A stretch of 64,000 nt of DNA from Nitrososphaeria archaeon. GTDB lineage: Archaea; Thermoproteota; Nitrososphaeria; JACIWG01. The first letter of the stretch is position 1; each line of letters starts with the position of its first letter. The position numbers and the translations under genes are program-made. Below the pieces are notes generated by a model, which saw only the letters and a list, made by a program, of their open reading frames with translations, ran no database searches and had not been told where the DNA came from. Below, piece after piece: positions 17,635 to 25,868 of the stretch. The stretch is taken from assembly GCA_029776065.1 (NCBI GenBank), contig JARVJP010000009.1, positions 516,514-580,513 on the forward strand, read 5' to 3'.

Positions 17635-17642
17635 TTATATTA
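17635..17642 (+). promoter_or_regulatory. TATA box for the 17665 operon
   Basis: TTATATTA is centred about 26 bases before the ATG at 17665. Transcription would start at or next to the start codon, giving a leaderless mRNA. Confidence 0.45.
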
Positions 17643-17664
17643 GATAGGTTACATCTTATGGCTG

Positions 17665-18897
17665 ATGTCTGAAGGGCCTGATGTTCAAATAAGGTTTGGG
17701 TATACTATAAACGGTTCTTTGGATGTGCATGTTTTTGAATCTGATGATATTTTAGTACTAAATGATCAAGCTGAATATTATGTTGTCTATTTGCTTCAGG
17801 TCTTGAAGAGGGCTGGCATCGCCTTCGATTTTTACGACCTTGTAGGCGAAACTATCGGTGCATTGTCTTCCGACTTTCCGTTGGTCAATGGGAGAAGTCT
17901 TGTTTCTTCAGTTTTAGTATATGAAGGTGAAGATTATTTATCATGGAGCAGGCTTGTCGCAGAAGCGTTTAAGGTGTCCTTGTCTCTTGGTGAAGACGAA
18001 TTCCTCTTTCTAAATTCAATTTTACAGACTTTATATAAGCAGAGTCATAATGTAAATCTGCTACAGGTCTTAAGTAGTATTCGCTCTTACGATTCCCAGG
18101 AGTTATCCTTTATTGAGCGGTCAACTGCTTCTCGACTTAATTGGAGATTCTACTTGATCAGCGATCTTATGTTAAGCTTAATATCTGATAAGAACCTTGA
18201 GCTTACATCTAAACAACAGACCGTCTTCGATCTCTCAAAGATTTCTTCTATAGAGGGAAGGATCCTAACTTTTTCCATCGAAGTTGCTAAAGAATTAAAC
18301 AATGGGAGGAAAGTTCAGATAGTGTACTTGGGTAATTTGCACTCAAACGTCAAAGTCTGTGTGATAAAGTACATGAAGTTGATACGACCTTTTTGTTCCG
18401 CAGCAACGATCGTAGCTTCAAAACCCCATTTTCCTGATTGGCTTGTTAAGAACTTTGGGTTATTGATCTTAGATGAACACTCTCTAACCCTGTTTAACAA
18501 AGGTGCTAAGGATATAAGAATAGAACCGTTCTCCCATGGCGAACTACTTTACAAGAGAGGCGACTCTTTGACTCCTTTTTTGTTTGAGAAACCAACATTT
18601 AAGGTTGAAGGTGTAGTAAGTGAGCGAAATGTTGTAAGAGATAAGACCGTTTCTGATATTGATATCGCAAAGAGAATAGTGAAGTTACTCGTAGTCTCTA
18701 ATAACGTGACCAGAGTAGGGCTTATCCAGAGCCTCTCTGTGGATCTCCCAACAGAAGTTACAGAATACGTTTTACAAGAGTTGATCTCACTAGGCTATAT
18801 CATTTGTGAGGTAAAAAAGACCAAAACAGGTCTGGTAACCCGTCTCACATTATCTATGGATGGTCGTGCTTGGGCCTCAAAGGAAGGTGTTGTCTGA
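17665..18897 (+). CDS. HerA/FtsK-like pseudo-ATPase with C-terminal winged helix
   Basis: This 410-residue protein has no name that I know. Read segment by segment it follows the HerA/FtsK-type ATPase fold. DDILVLNDQAEYYVVYLLQVL sits where the P-loop should be, followed by a DFYDLVGE strand. TVFDLSKISSIEGRILTFS matches the family's 'DLS' strand, and QIVYLGNLHS occupies the Walker B position. ATIVASKPHFPDWLVKNFG matches the strand where active members have 'QRPS..P..V..N', and a HGELLYKRG piece matches the family's 'GEALV.G'. Neither the GxxxxGK(S/T) lysine nor the acidic Walker B pair is present, so ATP hydrolysis is unlikely. Residues from about 335 look like a winged helix. ATG at 17665 follows a TATA box. 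The stop overlaps the RecA-like gene start. The fold assignment is my inference. Confidence 0.5.
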   Translation: MSEGPDVQIRFGYTINGSLDVHVFESDDILVLNDQAEYYVVYLLQVLKRAGIAFDFYDLVGETIGALSSDFPLVNGRSLVSSVLVYEGEDYLSWSRLVAEAFKVSLSLGEDEFLFLNSILQTLYKQSHNVNLLQVLSSIRSYDSQELSFIERSTASRLNWRFYLISDLMLSLISDKNLELTSKQQTVFDLSKISSIEGRILTFSIEVAKELNNGRKVQIVYLGNLHSNVKVCVIKYMKLIRPFCSAATIVASKPHFPDWLVKNFGLLILDEHSLTLFNKGAKDIRIEPFSHGELLYKRGDSLTPFLFEKPTFKVEGVVSERNVVRDKTVSDIDIAKRIVKLLVVSNNVTRVGLIQSLSVDLPTEVTEYVLQELISLGYIICEVKKTKTGLVTRLTLSMDGRAWASKEGVV

Positions 18898-19907
18898 TGA
18901 GCCACATCGTGACAGGACTTGAATCGTTGGATGAAATATTGGATGGAGGGCTTCCAAAGGGTGCCTTAATGCAAGTATTTGGTGAAAAGGCGGTAGGAAA
19001 GAGCATTCTTATCTCCCAACTTGCATACAAGAATCTTGAAAACAAAGAGAATAGTTTGATCATTGATACTGAGCAGGGCTTTAAGAATACGATAGCATGC
19101 TATTGGCATCAGAGGTTTAGTAAAAGGTTTGGGCTAGAACCGATTATACAATACCCTTTGGTCAAAAGGTTTGCAGTAAAAGGGCGCGAGAGAAGGGTTA
19201 ACGAATCTGAAGTAAAGTCAGCAATTGAAGCCGCCTTATCATCACTGAAAATAAACTATACAAAGGCACAATTAGAGCAAGCAAGTTGGTCCTTTCTCCC
19301 CGAAGTTGAATTAGAGTATAAAGTTTCTGATAAACCAACTATATTCGTCTTAGAAGTGCCTAATCTACATGATTTGCTCCTGTTGCACGGAATACGGTGT
19401 GATCTCTTGATCAGTGAGTCTGGAAGGGTTGAAGTTCGACTCTTACCTGGAACTAGCTTTAACGCAATTGAAAGTTCTTTGGGGAAGATCATAAAAGAGA
19501 ATAAAATCTCTTTCATATCTTATGATAGTCTCTCGATGCCACTTAAGTCTACATTTGTTGGCACTCAAGACTTCCCAGGGCGTTCCGCAGCTATAGCATT
19601 AATACTTGGCCAAGCTCAAAAATTATGTGCTGCACAGAATGTCTGTATCGTATCATTAAATCATGTAACCATTCACCCAATAACAGGGCAGAATAAGCCC
19701 TATGGAGGTCAGATCGTTGGTTACGATTTTAAATTTAGTCTTCTCCTTGAAAAAGCGCATTATTCAATAGTAGACGATAGGACGGTTGTAAACCATTCGT
19801 TTGCTAAAGATGCAAACAGGGTTCTTAGGATCCATAGGCACCCATCATATCCTGAATACTCGAAATCTATCGCTCTAAAACTTGGAGACGAAGGATTTAT
19901 TCAATAG
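18897..19907 (+). CDS. RecA/RadA-like ATPase with a large internal insertion
   Basis: This 336-residue protein has a RecA core. The opening IVTGLESLDEILDGGLPKG and Walker A GEKAVGKS (about 29-36) are close to RadA/RadB, and a Walker B-like strand ISFISYDSLS is near residue 207. SLNHVTIHPITGQNKPYGG resembles the L2-side region of RadB/RadA. Between the Walker motifs are about 145 residues, roughly twice the RadA distance, so a domain of some 70 residues is inserted. There is no RadA N-terminal helix-hairpin-helix domain, so it is not the main recombinase. The start is ATG at 18897, sharing a base with the upstream stop (TGATG). A TTG at 18870 is a weaker alternative. A function in DNA repair or regulation is only a guess. 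Confidence 0.7.
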   Translation: MSHIVTGLESLDEILDGGLPKGALMQVFGEKAVGKSILISQLAYKNLENKENSLIIDTEQGFKNTIACYWHQRFSKRFGLEPIIQYPLVKRFAVKGRERRVNESEVKSAIEAALSSLKINYTKAQLEQASWSFLPEVELEYKVSDKPTIFVLEVPNLHDLLLLHGIRCDLLISESGRVEVRLLPGTSFNAIESSLGKIIKENKISFISYDSLSMPLKSTFVGTQDFPGRSAAIALILGQAQKLCAAQNVCIVSLNHVTIHPITGQNKPYGGQIVGYDFKFSLLLEKAHYSIVDDRTVVNHSFAKDANRVLRIHRHPSYPEYSKSIALKLGDEGFIQ

Positions 19908-19913
19908 ATTATT

Positions 19914-21032
19914 ATGCTCAAAGCCTTAAAATTCTTCTCTTTAATCGTTCTTCTCATAATCTGCTTTACTATATTATCCTCTATAGCGCTTGTCGTTATC
20001 CAAAAGCTAAGCAATAGCTGGGGTACCTTATATACATGTATTGTATGGGGGTCCTCTCTTTTATTCGTTTCCGTAAATATCCTTGATCTCACTGTAGGAA
20101 GAAGGTTTTCTAGGGGAATAAAAAACTCTCTAAAAAATCTCCAACTTTACACATCAACCTTATTTTTATTATACTTACTACTAAGGTCTTTAATTGATGG
20201 TTGGATCGTTTTAATACTTTACCTATCAACCATTGTTTACATAAAATTAGGAAAAAATGTCACGTTGTCGAATAAATTTATGTTTGAAGAATTTGATGGC
20301 CCAATAAGAATCAGGGGATTACTGGTTAACGAATTTACAATGTTTCTACAGTTGTACCCTTTAATGGATTTCAACGCCATTAAAGATGCACTATTCAAAT
20401 TAGGTGATGAAATCTTGATCCTAAGGTCAAACTCGGGTAGAAGCGCTTATCTAAAGGTTTCTTCCAAACAGATCCTTAGAAAAAGAGGTAAAGAAGTCTT
20501 TTTAAAGAAAATTGGGCGTAAAATATCTGAAGCTGGCCTGCTTAAGCTATGCCTATTAAGAGTCGTTGATATGAACGAGGCATTCAATATATTAAATTTT
20601 AAACATTCCCTTAAAGAAAGAACATCTACAAATATAATTTCTGACCTGATTATATTGAAGACTAAAAGAAATTTGAATGCTTTACTCTCTCGGAAGGGAT
20701 GCAGTTCTATTAAGGTCTTCTGCATAGGAAAATACTGCGAGGAGGTTCCGGTTAAGCTTGGCTTTGACGATTTTAACTTTTTGAATGATCTCGGATTTGC
20801 GTTCTGCAAGTCCTTGATTGTTCTGAAGAAGATCAATATTAATGGGCAAGTTTCTATAAAGGTAAATGTTTACGAAGAAGGAAATAATCTAACTTTAAGT
20901 ATCCTCTCCTCTCCAAAGGTGACATTAAGTAAAGAACAGTTGCGAATACAATGCACCATCTACTCCATCGACCCGTTGACCTTTAGTTATGCTAAAAAGC
21001 CTGTTTCAGAGCGATGTTTACAAAAAGGTTAA
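19914..21032 (+). CDS. Membrane protein of unknown function
   Basis: This 372-residue protein is not recognised. The first 120 residues hold four probable membrane helices (about 5-30, 37-58, 78-97 and 98-115). A basic stretch GRRFSRGIKNSLKNL between helices two and three suggests that loop is inside the cell. The remaining 250 residues are soluble and mixed alpha/beta, with basic patches such as SSKQILRKRGKEVFLKKIGRK. It starts six bases after the RecA-like gene and so belongs to the same transcript. Its end lies about 30 bases before the gatD start chosen here. The context suggests that it works with the RecA-like and HerA-like proteins at the membrane, an inference from operon structure alone. 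Confidence 0.65.
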   Translation: MLKALKFFSLIVLLIICFTILSSIALVVIQKLSNSWGTLYTCIVWGSSLLFVSVNILDLTVGRRFSRGIKNSLKNLQLYTSTLFLLYLLLRSLIDGWIVLILYLSTIVYIKLGKNVTLSNKFMFEEFDGPIRIRGLLVNEFTMFLQLYPLMDFNAIKDALFKLGDEILILRSNSGRSAYLKVSSKQILRKRGKEVFLKKIGRKISEAGLLKLCLLRVVDMNEAFNILNFKHSLKERTSTNIISDLIILKTKRNLNALLSRKGCSSIKVFCIGKYCEEVPVKLGFDDFNFLNDLGFAFCKSLIVLKKININGQVSIKVNVYEEGNNLTLSILSSPKVTLSKEQLRIQCTIYSIDPLTFSYAKKPVSERCLQKG

Positions 21033-21064
21033 ATCAACTTCTATTATATGCAACTCGGAGAATA

Positions 21065-22387
21065 TTGAAAGACACTTCAGGATATAAGGGTGCTTTGAAG
21101 GCCTTTTTGGAAGCTCATAACATCGGCGCAGGTGACATTGTAGTGGTTAAAACAGATAAAGATGAATATAAGGGTACAGTAATACCAAGATATGAATACG
21201 CGTCACAAGACTTTCTAACTTTAAAACTTCCTAATGGGTATAATATCGGTGTTGAGTTTAATAAAATAAGATCAATAAAATTGGTTGAAGAACATGCCCC
21301 TCCTGCCTTTGCACCACAACATTTAACCGCTCCTAAAAAGGGTCTGCCTAAGGCTGTAATAATAAGTACAGGTGGTACGATTGCGAGCAGAGTGGATTAT
21401 AGAACAGGCGGAGTTAGGCCGGCTCTTTCTGCCTCTGACCTCCTCTCTGTCGTTCCTGAATTGGGTGATATAGCGCAAGTTGACGCAGACCTCCTCTTTA
21501 GCATATACAGTGAGAACATGACGTTCTCGCATTGGAGTAAACTTTCTGAAAGGATTTACAATTATATCAAGGAAGGATACAACGGGGTTGTTGTAACCCA
21601 TGGTACCGATACCATGGGATACGCAGCTGCAGCTCTTAGTTTTGCTCTTCATAAAACGCCGATCCCAATTTTACTTGTTGGGTCGCAAAGATCTTCAGAC
21701 AGGCCTTCCTCTGATGCAGCCTCTAACTTAATTGCTGCAATGGTCACGTCTCTTAAAGCCCCGTTTTCCGGTGTTTACGTTTCCATGCATGAATGGGTTT
21801 CAGATGAGAGAATCAGTATCCATGTAGGAACAAAGGTTAGAAAGCTGCATACAAGTAGAAGGGACGCGTTTAAGTCCATCAACACGAGTCCAGTTGCTGT
21901 ATATAAGGATGGTGAATTAAATGTTCTTAGGAATGATCTACCAAAAAGGGGTGTCTCTGACGACTTTCGAATCTTTCCCAAGTTTGAAGAGAAGGTTAGC
22001 TTAATCAAGTTCTATCCGGGCTTTGACCCTTCGATCATTGAAAGCTTGTATCAGAAAGGATACAAGGGTTTAGTCTTAGAAGGGACTGGTTTAGGTCATG
22101 TAAATAAGTTGACTGCCGATTCCCTGAAAAAGTTGATTAGAGATGGCTTTATTGTATGTATGACTTCACAGTGTATTTATGGGAGGGTGAGGCTTACCGT
22201 GTACGACACAGGGCGTGATCTCCTTGACGCAGGCGTTCTACCTCTAGAAGACATGCTTCCAGAAACCGCGTTTGTAAAACTTTCATGGTGTCTTGGAAAT
22301 TTCGAGAGGGAAGAAGTGTCTAAGATGATGCGTTCGAATATCGCTAATGAATACAATTCCAGACTGCTCCTTGAAGAGGTTGAGTAG
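21065..22387 (+). CDS. gatD: Glutamyl-tRNA(Gln) amidotransferase subunit D
   Basis: This protein of 440 residues is the asparaginase-like subunit that releases ammonia from glutamine or asparagine for GatE. The asparaginase motif VIISTGGTIASR, the VVTHGTDTMGYAA block and the VGSQRSSDRPSSDA segment supply the catalytic threonines, aspartate and lysine region. A small N-terminal barrel (IGAGDIVVVKTDKDEYKGTV) is specific to GatD. I place the start at TTG 21065 because GGAG stands just before it. The ATG at 21014, overlapping the previous gene, would add 17 residues. GatD and GatE are found only in archaea, and serve to make Gln-tRNA in the absence of GlnRS. Confidence 0.93.
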   Translation: MKDTSGYKGALKAFLEAHNIGAGDIVVVKTDKDEYKGTVIPRYEYASQDFLTLKLPNGYNIGVEFNKIRSIKLVEEHAPPAFAPQHLTAPKKGLPKAVIISTGGTIASRVDYRTGGVRPALSASDLLSVVPELGDIAQVDADLLFSIYSENMTFSHWSKLSERIYNYIKEGYNGVVVTHGTDTMGYAAAALSFALHKTPIPILLVGSQRSSDRPSSDAASNLIAAMVTSLKAPFSGVYVSMHEWVSDERISIHVGTKVRKLHTSRRDAFKSINTSPVAVYKDGELNVLRNDLPKRGVSDDFRIFPKFEEKVSLIKFYPGFDPSIIESLYQKGYKGLVLEGTGLGHVNKLTADSLKKLIRDGFIVCMTSQCIYGRVRLTVYDTGRDLLDAGVLPLEDMLPETAFVKLSWCLGNFEREEVSKMMRSNIANEYNSRLLLEEVE

Positions 22388-22388
22388 A

Positions 22389-24281
22389 GTGAGCTATGAT
22401 AAGGTTGAACTAAAGACAGGTCTTGAAATACACCAGCAACTGGATGTAGGGACTAAACTATTTTGTGACTGTCCGACAATAGAAACCGATGTAGCGCACA
22501 CTAAGATTTTGAGGCGTCTCAGGCCTACTCAAAGTGAGTTAGGCCAAATAGATCCAGCAGCGCTCTACGAGTTTAAAAAGAAGAAGTTCAACGTGTACCT
22601 ATATAATCAAACATCTGCTTGTTTGGTTGAATGTGATGAAGAGCCTCCTCATCCTATAAATATGAATGCTGTAAAAGCGGCTATCACTGTTGCTCTGGCA
22701 TTGGATTCAAAGGTAGTTCGAGAACTACATGTTATGAGAAAGATAGTTATAGATGGTTCAAATACAACAGGCTTCCAACGCACAGTTCTAATTGCTTTAG
22801 GCGGATCCCTTAAAGTTGATGGCATGGACATACCTGTTCAGACAATTTCATTAGAGGAAGATGCTGCAAGGATCATAGAAGAGAAAGAAAATTATAGAGT
22901 TTTCTCTTTAGATCGTTTAGGTGTCCCCCTCGTAGAAATCGCCCTTGCTCCTACAACAGTTGACCCTGTAACAGTTGAACGTATTGCCCTTGAATTAGGT
23001 CGGCTACTAAGGTTGACGAAGTTGGTTGCAAGAGGCCTAGGAACTATAAGACAAGATCTTAACGTTTCTGTTCACGATTTTAAACCCTCTGAAGTCAAAG
23101 GTGTTCAAAGACTGGACTTGATTCCAAAGGTGATTGAATATGAAGCGAAGAGGCAAGACTATCTTTTCAAGGTTTCTAATGAACTCAAAGCTAAAGGACT
23201 TACCGCAGAAAAAGCTATTGGTACATATGTTGATGTAACGAAGCTTTTAGAAGATGTTTCCTCACAAATTGTAAAAAAGGCTTTGAAAGAGGACAAGACT
23301 ATTTACGCTATTAAACTAGTCGGCTTCAGAGGCTTACTAGGGAGAGAACCATTTCCTGATGTGCGATTGGGGTTAGAATTGGCTGATGTGGCAAGAGCAC
23401 ACGGTCTTGGAGGTGTACTTCATTCTGATGAACTACCTGGATACGGTATATCTAAAGAAGAAGTTAAAAGGATAGAACGTGTGTTAAAAGTTAGAGAAGA
23501 TGACGGTTTTTACTTGGTCTTCGCCTCTAGTGATGATGAAGAAGCATTAAACGCCATACGTCGAAGAGCCATAGCCTTTTTTGAAGGCCCAATTCCTGAG
23601 ACAAGAGGGCCATTGGCTGACGGCCGGACTAAGTATTCAAGGCCTAGACCAGGTGCTGCGAGGATGTACCCTGAGACAGATATCCCTCTAATTAAAGTAA
23701 CCGATGAGCTTATTAATGAATGTATGACACGGGTTCCTAAGCCATGGATTGAAGTGTTAAACTACTATGTTACCACGTACCACCTTAACGAAAAGCTAGC
23801 TACTCAAATACTTGATTCAAACTATTTGTCCTTATTCGAAAAGGCATGTTCAGAAACTAACTTGTCCCCCACATTCTTGGCTGTATCGCTCACTGAATTG
23901 ATTGTTAGTTTGACTAGGGAGGGTGTAGATACTTCATTCCTAGATGATGTTCGACTCTTAGAACTCTTTAAGTTGGTTGACTCAGGACAAGTATCCAAAG
24001 AAAGTGTTTTAGACGTTATGAGGTATATGTGCCAGAATAAGGTCGGATCTGAAGCTGCTTTAAAAGCAATGGGGATAAAGGCAATTTCTGAAGAGGTTCT
24101 TAGAAGTATTATATTAAGAGTTATAGACTCAAATATTAGGTTGGTCGAAGCGCAGAAGGAAAGAAGTTTTGGAGCGTTAATGGGATTGGTTATGCGGGAA
24201 GTGAGAGGGAAGGTCGATGGTAAGAAGGTGTCTACTGTCTTAAGAGAAGAAATCAAAAACCGTCTCGAAAGTAAACGATAG
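22389..24281 (+). CDS. gatE: Glutamyl-tRNA(Gln) amidotransferase subunit E
   Basis: This protein of about 630 residues activates the misacylated glutamate of Glu-tRNA(Gln) and transfers ammonia to it. The amidase-like cradle starts with ELKTGLEIHQQLDVGTKLFC, and the kinase region includes LEEDAARIIEE, DRLGVPLVEIAL and RGLGTIRQDLNVSV. The AspRS-like insertion is seen at about 270-400 (LKEDKTIYAIKLVGFRG), which distinguishes GatE from GatB. The C-terminal helical tail ends in the YqeY-like domain. I prefer GTG at 22389, with GAGG about eight bases before it, because GatE proteins begin close to the GLEIHQQL motif. An ATG at 22347 lies inside gatD and is less likely. Confidence 0.94.
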   Translation: MSYDKVELKTGLEIHQQLDVGTKLFCDCPTIETDVAHTKILRRLRPTQSELGQIDPAALYEFKKKKFNVYLYNQTSACLVECDEEPPHPINMNAVKAAITVALALDSKVVRELHVMRKIVIDGSNTTGFQRTVLIALGGSLKVDGMDIPVQTISLEEDAARIIEEKENYRVFSLDRLGVPLVEIALAPTTVDPVTVERIALELGRLLRLTKLVARGLGTIRQDLNVSVHDFKPSEVKGVQRLDLIPKVIEYEAKRQDYLFKVSNELKAKGLTAEKAIGTYVDVTKLLEDVSSQIVKKALKEDKTIYAIKLVGFRGLLGREPFPDVRLGLELADVARAHGLGGVLHSDELPGYGISKEEVKRIERVLKVREDDGFYLVFASSDDEEALNAIRRRAIAFFEGPIPETRGPLADGRTKYSRPRPGAARMYPETDIPLIKVTDELINECMTRVPKPWIEVLNYYVTTYHLNEKLATQILDSNYLSLFEKACSETNLSPTFLAVSLTELIVSLTREGVDTSFLDDVRLLELFKLVDSGQVSKESVLDVMRYMCQNKVGSEAALKAMGIKAISEEVLRSIILRVIDSNIRLVEAQKERSFGALMGLVMREVRGKVDGKKVSTVLREEIKNRLESKR

Positions 24282-24374
24282 AGTAAACTATTGGTTAAGT
24301 AATTAAAACTATAGAAAACTCGCACTATTATAAAATCTTTATATTCAATTTACATTTACGTTTGCAGGATAAGT

Positions 24375-24878
24375 ATGCGTTTAAGAGTTAAGTTTGGGCA
24401 CGCTGAGGTCGAATTCGAGGGCACACTGGATGAAATGGTTTCAGCTATCGATTTAATCCCTAAAATTATTGATATTGAGAAGGAAATCAACGGTTTAAGA
24501 GGAGAGGAATTGAAGGTTGAAAATAAAGGTTTAGGTAGCGTAGAGCCTATAACTAAACCTGTTGAACAGGTTGACGTCTTTCCTCCCACAATACAAATTT
24601 CAAAGGAGGACTCTATAGCTGACATAATAATAAAGGTTATCAACTCTCCATGGGGCAAGGTGCCGAGAAGACTTGAAGAAGTAAAAAAAGCATTAGAAGT
24701 CTTTGGATTTACCCTTCCGAGGTCTACAGTCGCGGTTACACTACTCAGGCTCACTAAGTCAGGTAAGATTAGACGTTTTAAGGATAGTTCAGGAGAGTTT
24801 GTCTACTCCCTACCGATTTCTGCGATAGTCGACCAAAATCCTTTACAGCTAGATAACGAAACCAATAAATCCAACTAA
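24375..24878 (+). CDS. Small winged-helix protein with N-terminal E-x-EF-x-G motif (A)
   Basis: This 167-residue protein is not recognised by name. Its first 30 residues form a short beta-rich unit, RVKFGHAEVEFEGTLDEMV, followed by an amphipathic helix. A charged linker leads to a winged helix at about 85-150 (EEVKKALEVFGFTLPRSTVAVTLLRLTKSGKI) that would bind DNA. The same layout appears in the next two proteins. TTTATATTC at about 24338-24346 could be its TATA box. It starts 93 bases after gatE and is followed within 20 bases by a similar gene. A regulator is the natural guess. No target is visible for it. Confidence 0.65.
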   Translation: MRLRVKFGHAEVEFEGTLDEMVSAIDLIPKIIDIEKEINGLRGEELKVENKGLGSVEPITKPVEQVDVFPPTIQISKEDSIADIIIKVINSPWGKVPRRLEEVKKALEVFGFTLPRSTVAVTLLRLTKSGKIRRFKDSSGEFVYSLPISAIVDQNPLQLDNETNKSN

Positions 24879-24895
24879 AGCAAAGGTGATGCATA

Positions 24896-25396
24896 ATGTC
24901 AGAAATAAACAAAGTGAACGTAACAATTACATTTGGATTATTACGGGCTGAGTTTTCAGGAACCCCTGAAGAAGTAGTTAAACTTTTTAATCAATTCATC
25001 ATGCAGCAGCTACCGCAATACGATCTTGCGCAGAAGATCTCTTTGAACTTCACATTAAATGACCTTATGTTAGCCTTCGCTAACTTTATTAGAATAACTC
25101 CGGAGGGTGCCAGAATCTGGTCAACAGACCTTAGCGATAAAGAAATCATCGCCTTACAACTTGTCGCGACCAAGATAGAGTATTTGATGAATAGAAGGTC
25201 TTCCCCATCCCTCTCCTTACAAGAGATACAAGCGAGTACAGGGCTCAATAGTAAAAGCATCAGTTCTAGGCTCAGTGAACTTGTTAAAGCAAACCACGTG
25301 GAACGTGAAACCACTGATAAAGGTGTGATGAACAAAATTACGACAGTAGGGATAGAATGGCTAAGACAGCAGCTACAGAAAAAATTAAAGACCTAG
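24896..25396 (+). CDS. Small winged-helix protein with N-terminal E-x-EF-x-G motif (B)
   Basis: This 166-residue protein resembles the preceding one in plan. The N terminus reads VTITFGLLRAEFSGTPEEVV and continues into a helix. The middle (residues 50-90) is helical. The C-terminal part from about 95 is a winged helix (LSLQEIQASTGLNSKSISSRLSELVKANHVERE) with a recognition helix rich in serine and lysine. The start is ATG at 24896, about 17 bases after protein A, with AAGGTG just before as a ribosome binding site. Its end converges with gene C on the other strand. It is likely to be a DNA-binding regulator. The partner or signal is unknown. Confidence 0.65.
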   Translation: MSEINKVNVTITFGLLRAEFSGTPEEVVKLFNQFIMQQLPQYDLAQKISLNFTLNDLMLAFANFIRITPEGARIWSTDLSDKEIIALQLVATKIEYLMNRRSSPSLSLQEIQASTGLNSKSISSRLSELVKANHVERETTDKGVMNKITTVGIEWLRQQLQKKLKT

Positions 25397-25404
25397 GATA
25401 TCTC

Positions 25405-25782
25405 TTAAAGGGGAGGCTTTTTTTGGACGTAATGGTAGTTTCTGGCCTCTCCCTCCCTAGTAAGCAAACCCTCTCTCACAAGGTCTGTTAATGCGTGGGA
25501 AATCGCAGACCTATCGTAATGGTAACCTCTCCTAGCTAATTCCTCATCTACCTCGGAGAGCCTTTTTGAAACTATAAACCACCCCTCTCGCCACATTTTT
25601 TCAAGAAGTCCTCTACAAGTCACACCTCCTAAGTCCTTTACTTCGTAAGGTGTTGCACCTGTCGATGTCTTCTCAAACCCTGCGAGGACCTTTGCGACTA
25701 CCTCGGTTACCTTATCTTCGTCACATTCTAGTTCGATCTCCCAACTTCCCCTCTTGAGTTTGATCCTGACGATGTTGTTCAT
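25405..25782 (-). CDS. Small winged-helix regulator with related N-terminal motif (C)
   Basis: This 125-residue protein has the same two-part plan: an N-terminal strand pair VRIKLKRGSWEIELECDEDKV, then a helix, and a C-terminal winged helix (about 50-120) with RSAISHALTDLVREGLLTRE. The gene lies head to head with nurA, its ATG at 25782 being 20 bases from the first of two palindromes. A half-site (TTGTTCA, 25775-25781) overlaps its own start codon. That makes it the best candidate for the protein that binds those sites, repressing both itself and nurA-herA. This is an inference from position. It is not a family I can name. Confidence 0.65.
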   Translation of the reverse strand: MNNIVRIKLKRGSWEIELECDEDKVTEVVAKVLAGFEKTSTGATPYEVKDLGGVTCRGLLEKMWREGWFIVSKRLSEVDEELARRGYHYDRSAISHALTDLVREGLLTREGEARNYHYVQKKPPL

Positions 25783-25801
25783 AGAGCGACCCCACTATTG
25801 T

Positions 25802-25822
25802 TGTTGTTCAAGTTGAGCAACA
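25802..25822. promoter_or_regulatory. Palindromic operator 1 (nurA-herA promoter)
   Basis: The sequence reads TGTTGTTCA, AGT, TGAGCAACA: nine-base arms with one mismatch around a three-base centre. It ends directly before the TATA box of nurA-herA, in the place of the BRE, so a bound protein would block TFB and TBP. It is a near-copy of the second site at 25848-25868. Confidence 0.6.
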
Positions 25823-25830
25823 TTTATATC
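25823..25830 (+). promoter_or_regulatory. TATA box of the nurA-herA operon
   Basis: TTTATATC lies about 33 bases before the nurA ATG at 25859 and directly after operator 1. Transcription 25 bases on would begin at about 25850-25855, inside operator 2, and give a leaderless mRNA. Confidence 0.55.
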
Positions 25831-25847
25831 CTGACCTTGCCCACCTA

Positions 25848-25868
25848 TATTGTTCAACATGAACAACA
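25848..25868. promoter_or_regulatory. Palindromic operator 2 (over the nurA start)
   Basis: The sequence reads TATTGTTCA, ACA, TGAACAACA: the inner seven bases of each arm are perfectly complementary, with one mismatch in the outer two. The centre is 46 bases from that of operator 1. The ATG of nurA (25859-25861) sits in the spacer and first arm base, so some of the palindrome is also coding. Confidence 0.6.
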
